This document shows, piece by piece, positions 6,862 to 10,091 of a DNA stretch of 10,091 bases. A program made the position numbers and the translations under genes. The notes below the pieces were generated by a model. That model worked only from the letters and a program-made list of their open reading frames with translations, did no database searches and was not told where the DNA came from. Each line of letters begins with the position of its first letter. Position 1 is the stretch's first letter. The stretch spans positions 1 to 10,091 of the forward strand of contig SKVC01000039.1 in NCBI GenBank assembly GCA_007129655.1. Reading direction: 5' to 3'. The stretch is from Thermoplasmata archaeon. Lineage in GTDB: Archaea > Thermoplasmatota > Thermoplasmata > Halarchaeoplasmatales > Halarchaeoplasmataceae.

Positions 6862-7563
6862 ATGAATCAAAATCAAAAAGAAAATACCTTTAAGGTGATG
6901 GTGGTAGACGACGATAAAGACCTCCGTGAAATGTTGGTTACTTTGATAAACAGTTCCGGCAAACTCGATGCTGAAGCTGTTCCTTTTGCTTCAGGAGAGG
7001 AGGCACTTGATAAAATGGAGGAAGAGCACTTCGATATTGTTCTAACGGACCAAAGGATGAACGGTATCTCCGGAATAGAGTTGTTGACCCGAATAAAGGA
7101 TGAATACCCGGAAACTATACGATTATTGATAACAGCCTATTCTGATGTAAAAACCGCTAAAGATGCGGTCAACGATGCCCAGGTCCATTATTACCTTGAA
7201 AAACCATGTAGTAATGAAGAAATAATTTCAACTCTGCACAGAGAGCTGGAACGTTTAGACGAAAGAAAATCCATGGATATAGTCAAGATCGACCGAATGA
7301 TGGATGTTAGAGATATATTGGAAAACTTTAAAAAATCGCTCACCAGTGTTTCCAAAGAACATCCGGGCATAGTTTCACTACCGAGATACGGAAAGAAAGG
7401 GCGTTTCAATATGTTGCTAGAATTTGACGGTCCGACCGAGTTTAACAAATTTTCCTTCGAACTGAAGGATAATGAAGAACTTCAACAAAATTATCGACCT
7501 CGAGTCGAGGATGTACAGGTTTTCGAGGATCGTTATCTTGTAACCGTATCACTCAAGCCTTAG
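6862..7563 (+). CDS. Response regulator: receiver domain plus unrecognised C-terminal domain
   Basis: The protein is 233 residues. Residues about 10-132 form a receiver domain: acidic cluster D16-D17-D18, phosphoacceptor D63 in FDIVLTDQRM, T91 in LITAYSD, K114 in LEKPC. The receiver is close to that of the DUF835 protein at 1291 (shared LITAYS....AKDA...A.V..Y.EKP), pointing to a common ancestor. After a charged linker, residues about 145-233 form a beta-rich segment (FNMLLEFDG, FNKFSFELKD, VFEDRYLVTVSLKP) that is not DUF835 and has no helix-turn-helix; I do not recognise it. GAGGG lies 8 bases before the ATG. It is divergent from the HATPase-like gene and convergent with the receiver-PAS gene (7-bp gap). 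It probably works by phosphorylation-dependent protein contact; the partner is unknown. Confidence 0.85.
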   Translation: MNQNQKENTFKVMVVDDDKDLREMLVTLINSSGKLDAEAVPFASGEEALDKMEEEHFDIVLTDQRMNGISGIELLTRIKDEYPETIRLLITAYSDVKTAKDAVNDAQVHYYLEKPCSNEEIISTLHRELERLDERKSMDIVKIDRMMDVRDILENFKKSLTSVSKEHPGIVSLPRYGKKGRFNMLLEFDGPTEFNKFSFELKDNEELQQNYRPRVEDVQVFEDRYLVTVSLKP

Positions 7564-7570
7564 GTTACTA

Positions 7571-8725
7571 TCAGGTATATTCAAAATCATCCCTTACCAT
7601 ATCTTCCAATATCTTCTGCTCGGTGACATCTATCGCGATCAACAGTACGCATTTTTCACCCTCGAAGATCAGATTTCCACACGAGATATACAACCATTTT
7701 TCGTCTCCGTCAGCTCTGATCATCTTTACTTCATATCTTCTAGGAACATTTTCCAAACCCTTCTGTAGCGCTTCAAATCTCTCGTCCACAAGTTCTCGCT
7801 GCTCTTCCGAGATCATGTCTACAAATTTCATGGAACCAAGTTCATCCCCGTATCCTGTGATATTTTCAGTCGTCCGATTAAAATATTTAAAGATGCCGTC
7901 ATGAAGGATAAAGATAGCTGACGGTGCTGCTTCCACCAGTACACGAAATTTTTCTACACTATCTAAAAGAGCTTCTTTTGTCTTTGTCTTATCGGTTATG
8001 TCGTCCTTTATCTCAAGGAAGCCGATTATCTCTCCCTCATCGGATAGGACCGGTTCTACACGAACATACCATATCCTCTCGTTGTTAGGCGATAAAATCG
8101 AATCTATCCGGGATACTGTTTCTGCAGCCTTTGGTAACGGACATCCTTCACATCGTTCGGATCTGTTAAACCAAAGTTCATGACACTTTTCTCCCACAAT
8201 ATCACCGGCTTTTAATCCCACAGATTCAGTAGCCGCTCGATTTGCCCATATGATTATCCCATCGGAATCCATATGCACTACATGCTCGGAAATAGAGTTT
8301 AAGATCACAGATTTTTCCTTTTCCGACCTTTCCAAACTCATATTCGATTGATGCATTTCGACTACCTGTTTGATGGTCTGTGCCATGAATGTGTACTGTG
8401 TACGTGGGTCATCTCCTTTTTGTATATAGCCATCCGCCCCGAGATTCAAGGCCTCCATAGCGACTTCTTCTTTTCCCTTGCCGGTGAAGATGATAAAAGG
8501 GGTATCATCATCCTTCTTACGTAGAGTTCGTAATAGCTCCAAACCGTTCATACCCGGCATAAGGTAATCGGCGATAATTGCCGAATAATAGTTGTTTTCA
8601 AGTTCCTCGAGAGCCTCCTTTGCATTAGAAAAAGTTCTAACATCCAGTAATCCGTAGATGTCCTCTAAAAAATATTTTGCTTGCTCCCTGATTCCGGGCT
8701 CATCATCAACCAGCATAATCTTCAT
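7571..8725 (-). CDS. Receiver-PAS-PAS signalling protein without kinase output
   Basis: The protein is 384 residues. Residues 1-122 are a receiver domain (D7-D8, phosphoacceptor D53 in AIIADYLMPGMNG, T81 in IFTGKG, K103 in IQKGDD). PAS1 spans about 134-245 and carries C181, C192 and C195 in a CHELW....CEGCP pattern common in redox- or ligand-sensing archaeal and bacterial PAS domains. PAS2 spans about 255-370, ending in the usual IDVTEQK. The protein stops 12 residues later (LEDMVRDDFEYT), just where a kinase would normally begin, so no histidine kinase, DNA-binding or cyclase domain is present. It could be a phosphorylation- and ligand-sensitive connector, or a kinase that lost its catalytic half. 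The minus-strand DNA after its stop is the coding region of the convergent receiver gene. A TATA-like box at 8754-8763 would give a transcript with a leader of only a few bases. Confidence 0.9.
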   Translation of the reverse strand: MKIMLVDDEPGIREQAKYFLEDIYGLLDVRTFSNAKEALEELENNYYSAIIADYLMPGMNGLELLRTLRKKDDDTPFIIFTGKGKEEVAMEALNLGADGYIQKGDDPRTQYTFMAQTIKQVVEMHQSNMSLERSEKEKSVILNSISEHVVHMDSDGIIIWANRAATESVGLKAGDIVGEKCHELWFNRSERCEGCPLPKAAETVSRIDSILSPNNERIWYVRVEPVLSDEGEIIGFLEIKDDITDKTKTKEALLDSVEKFRVLVEAAPSAIFILHDGIFKYFNRTTENITGYGDELGSMKFVDMISEEQRELVDERFEALQKGLENVPRRYEVKMIRADGDEKWLYISCGNLIFEGEKCVLLIAIDVTEQKILEDMVRDDFEYT

Positions 8726-8753
8726 GTTTCCGACCCGATATAATGACTAACAC

Positions 8754-8763
8754 ATATATATAG
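8754..8763 (-). promoter_or_regulatory. TATA-like box for the receiver-PAS-PAS gene
   Basis: CTATATATAT on the minus strand lies in the 52-bp gap after the GTPase gene. The expected start, near 8733, is only about 8 bases before ATG 8725, so the message would be nearly leaderless. Confidence 0.42.
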
Positions 8764-8777
8764 ATGACGGAAATGTA

Positions 8778-9419
8778 TCAAAACCTGATCTTGTTAGAAA
8801 CTATCTTCTTAGCCAATGCATCAAAGGCTTTTTCCACGTTTTTTCCCGTTTTAGCACTGGCCAAGAGATGGGGAAACTTCTGCTTGAAAGGATTTTTTTT
8901 ATCCGCCCATTCATCGAACTGAGAAAAGGAAACCGGTTCGAATTTCGGCTCTGTTGCATAGACACTACGATAATAGTGCTCCGAAACCATGTACTCATGG
9001 AATTCCTTTTGGGATGCACCGGTGAATATAGTATCGAATTCCGTCTCAAAATCATCGATTATATCCTTTTTATTGCCCAGTACGATAACGGGTATCTTCC
9101 CGGTTTTATCGTAGAGCCCTTCTATCCAATCGTCCAGCTGCAGGAAAGTTTTCTTTCTGGTGATGTCGAAAACGACTACGGCTCCTTCCGCCCCTATGTA
9201 GTTAGAAGAATGTTTTCCCGGAGATATCGATTTTTGTCCGTATATATCCCAAATCGTAAGGTGAAGATCCAGATCCGGTAAAACCTTGTCTTTGACATTC
9301 ACGCCGATGGTTGCCACGTAGTCCTCATCGAAACGTCCTTCAACATAACGTCTAACCAATGAGGTTTTACCAACTGCTCCGTCACCGAGTAGAACTATCT
9401 TCGCAGCATGCTTGACCAT
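8778..9419 (-). CDS. Ras/Rab-like small GTPase with insertion between G4 and G5
   Basis: The protein is 213 residues with all five G motifs of the Ras superfamily: G1 GDGAVGKTS (12-20), a Rab-like switch I YVATIGVNV with T37 as the likely G2 Thr, G3 WDIYGQ (57-62, with Gln at the Ras Q61 position), G4 GNKKD (115-119) and G5 ASAKTG (187-192). It should bind and hydrolyse GTP and act as a molecular switch. About 68 residues separate G4 from G5, against roughly 25 in Ras, so there is an aromatic- and acid-rich insertion of about 40 residues. No C-terminal cysteine for prenylation is present (it ends VSNKIRF). It follows HypC on the same strand after 71 bp and has its own TATA-like box. No activating protein or MglB/Roadblock partner is visible in the window. 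Confidence 0.92.
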   Translation of the reverse strand: MVKHAAKIVLLGDGAVGKTSLVRRYVEGRFDEDYVATIGVNVKDKVLPDLDLHLTIWDIYGQKSISPGKHSSNYIGAEGAVVVFDITRKKTFLQLDDWIEGLYDKTGKIPVIVLGNKKDIIDDFETEFDTIFTGASQKEFHEYMVSEHYYRSVYATEPKFEPVSFSQFDEWADKKNPFKQKFPHLLASAKTGKNVEKAFDALAKKIVSNKIRF

Positions 9420-9460
9420 GGAATATAGAATGCCTTCATCGGTAAAAAAGTTAATCCCTG

Positions 9461-9466
9461 TTTATA
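9461..9466 (-). promoter_or_regulatory. TATA box for the GTPase gene
   Basis: TATAAA on the minus strand (in ATCTATAAACAGG) lies in the gap after hypC. A start near 9438 would give a leader of about 19 bases, which suggests that the GTPase need not depend on the hypC promoter. Confidence 0.45.
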
Positions 9467-9484
9467 GATACTTCAACGGTTTCT

Positions 9485-9489
9485 AAAAA
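9485..9489 (-). terminator. Possible oligo-T terminator after hypC
   Basis: A run of five T on the minus strand begins two bases after the hypC stop codon (TAA C TTTTT). Archaeal termination commonly uses short T runs without a hairpin. Five is at the short end, so this is weak. Confidence 0.3.
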
Positions 9490-9490
9490 G

Positions 9491-9715
9491 TTACATCCCG
9501 GTTTCGAAACGGAGTATCTCGTCCCAGGTCTCGAGGCTTTTCTTCGCGTCTTCTTCATCCAGTATCTGTATGGCGTATCCGGCGTGAACTATGACGTAAT
9601 CTCCTTTTCCCACCTCAACAAGAGATACATTGGCCTTACGGGTAACTCCGCCGAAATCCACCATGGCTTCGTCGCCCTGGATACTGACTATACGTCCGGG
9701 TACTGCTAGGCACAT
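9491..9715 (-). CDS. hypC: HypC-family [NiFe]-hydrogenase maturation chaperone
   Basis: The protein is 74 residues, close to the usual length (about 70-90), and starts with the diagnostic MCLAVPG, whose Cys2 binds the iron centre and the hydrogenase large-subunit precursor. It continues with VDFGGVTRKANVSLV and GDYVIVHAGYAIQ, carrying the conserved histidine. With HypD, HypC carries the Fe(CN)2CO group for insertion into [NiFe] hydrogenases. It implies that the genome encodes a [NiFe] hydrogenase and the other Hyp proteins, none of which are in this window. A TATA-like box about 27 bp upstream and no ribosome-binding site suggest a leaderless message. Confidence 0.95.
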   Translation of the reverse strand: MCLAVPGRIVSIQGDEAMVDFGGVTRKANVSLVEVGKGDYVIVHAGYAIQILDEEDAKKSLETWDEILRFETGM

Positions 9716-9737
9716 GTTTGTGATTACTTACGTGTGT

Positions 9738-9745
9738 AATATAAA
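9738..9745 (-). promoter_or_regulatory. TATA-like box for hypC, probably leaderless
   Basis: TTTATATT on the minus strand (in GCTTTATATTAC) is centred about 26 bp before the ATG at 9715, and no purine-rich site precedes that ATG. Confidence 0.5.
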
Positions 9746-9761
9746 GCTTGTGGAAAACCCT

Positions 9762-9803
9762 CTTAAAAATATTTAAATACAATTGTATATATCTAGTGGT
9801 GAG
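9762..9803 (+). promoter_or_regulatory. Promoter, palindrome and ribosome-binding site of the zinc-ribbon gene
   Basis: CTTAAAAATA (9762-9771) is a TATA-like box that predicts a start near 9791. ATACAATTGTAT (9777-9788), a perfect 12-bp palindrome, lies between the box and that start. GGTGAG (9798-9803) is a strong ribosome-binding site 6 bases before ATG 9810. ATTTAAAT (9771-9778) is an alternative box but would leave the ribosome-binding site untranscribed. Confidence 0.45.
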
Positions 9804-9809
9804 TTTACC

Positions 9810-10091
9810 ATGTATACGATGATACCTGATAACCATACTCTATATGTCGGTATATACGGCTCTTATGAGACCGCTATAGAATCGATCATATGTTTTGGAG
9901 TACCCATAATCATATTCATACTAGCCTATCTGTATTACGGTACCAATTGGCGTCCTTTTAAGAAATATTCAAAAAACGATGATGCATGCCCTAATTGCGG
10001 AGAACCGCTGCATCACGGAAATGAACGTTGTAAGTGGTGCGGTCACTTTCTGGTAAATCATATCGATGAAACTGAGATAGTGGAGAACAAA
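9810..10091 (+). CDS. Partial gene: one-TM protein with a zinc-ribbon (runs off the window)
   Basis: Ninety-four codons are visible with no stop. After a short N-terminal segment there is one membrane helix at about residues 24-44 (rich in Ile/Phe/Leu and ending LAYLYYG). A basic stretch RPFKKYSK follows, then a zinc-ribbon with C60-x-x-C63 and C74-x-x-C77 (CPNCG...CKWCG). This resembles the small zinc-ribbon modules found in many archaeal membrane proteins. By the positive-inside rule the zinc-ribbon is probably cytosolic. The start is well supported by GGTGAG 6 bases upstream. It is divergent from hypC; the rest of the protein and its function cannot be judged here. Confidence 0.75.
   Translation, partial: MYTMIPDNHTLYVGIYGSYETAIESIICFGVPIIIFILAYLYYGTNWRPFKKYSKNDDACPNCGEPLHHGNERCKWCGHFLVNHIDETEIVENK

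Noticed and set aside
6659..6865. A 68-codon plus-strand frame that ends in an ATGA overlap with the receiver gene at 6862.
   Set aside because: It covers an AT-rich promoter region with repeats, has no convincing ribosome-binding site, and gives a low-complexity protein with no recognisable motif. The overlap is probably chance.
8868..9281. A 137-codon plus-strand frame opposite the GTPase.
   Set aside because: It is antisense to a gene with all five G motifs intact, and its own translation shows no family features.
9636..9836. A 66-codon minus-strand frame overlapping the start of hypC.
   Set aside because: It runs through the hypC coding region in another frame and across the divergent promoter; it is basic and featureless.

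Overview
The window reads as archaeal. Genes are preceded by TATA-like boxes about 25 bp from the expected transcript start, and at least two starts look leaderless (1291 and 9715). The others have GGTG/GAGG ribosome-binding sites. The gene content is a DUF835 response regulator, KaiC/RAD55-type ATPases, a PAS histidine kinase, a Ras-like GTPase and a lone HypC. This mix fits a Thermoplasmatota-like euryarchaeon; that placement is inference from domain content, as no rRNA or other marker gene is present.

Layout. (1) 35-1177, minus: a protein made almost entirely of HEAT repeats, divergent from (2) 1291-2181, plus: a receiver fused to DUF835. (3) 2287-3587, plus: a two-gene unit of RecA/KaiC-fold proteins. 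The first has a degenerate P-loop, the second an intact one, and their ends overlap as ATGA. (4) 3584-6037, minus: a membrane-bound PAS-PAS histidine kinase whose stop codon overlaps the stop of the KaiC gene. (5) 6195-6629, minus: a small degenerate HATPase-like protein with no phosphoacceptor domain. (6) 6862-7563, plus: a second receiver protein with an unrecognised C-terminal domain. (7) 7571-8725, minus: a receiver-PAS-PAS protein with no kinase or DNA-binding output. (8) 8778-9419, minus: a Ras/Rab-like small GTPase with a large insertion. (9) 9491-9715, minus: HypC, the [NiFe]-hydrogenase maturation chaperone. (10) 9810 to the window end, plus: a partial one-TM zinc-ribbon protein.

Reading the locus as a whole: from 35 to 9419 almost every gene is a signal-transduction component. 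There is one complete sensor kinase, a catalytically doubtful kinase remnant, three receiver proteins without DNA-binding domains, a KaiC-like ATPase pair, a HEAT scaffold and a Ras-like switch. A plausible model is that the membrane kinase phosphorylates one or more receivers, whose outputs act by protein contact (DUF835, KaiC-like ATPases, HEAT scaffold) rather than as classical transcription factors. This is inference from proximity and domain type only.

I see no tRNA, rRNA, CRISPR array, insertion sequence or prophage gene. The gene order of alternating strands with very short gaps looks compact and chromosomal rather than like a recently assembled mobile island.
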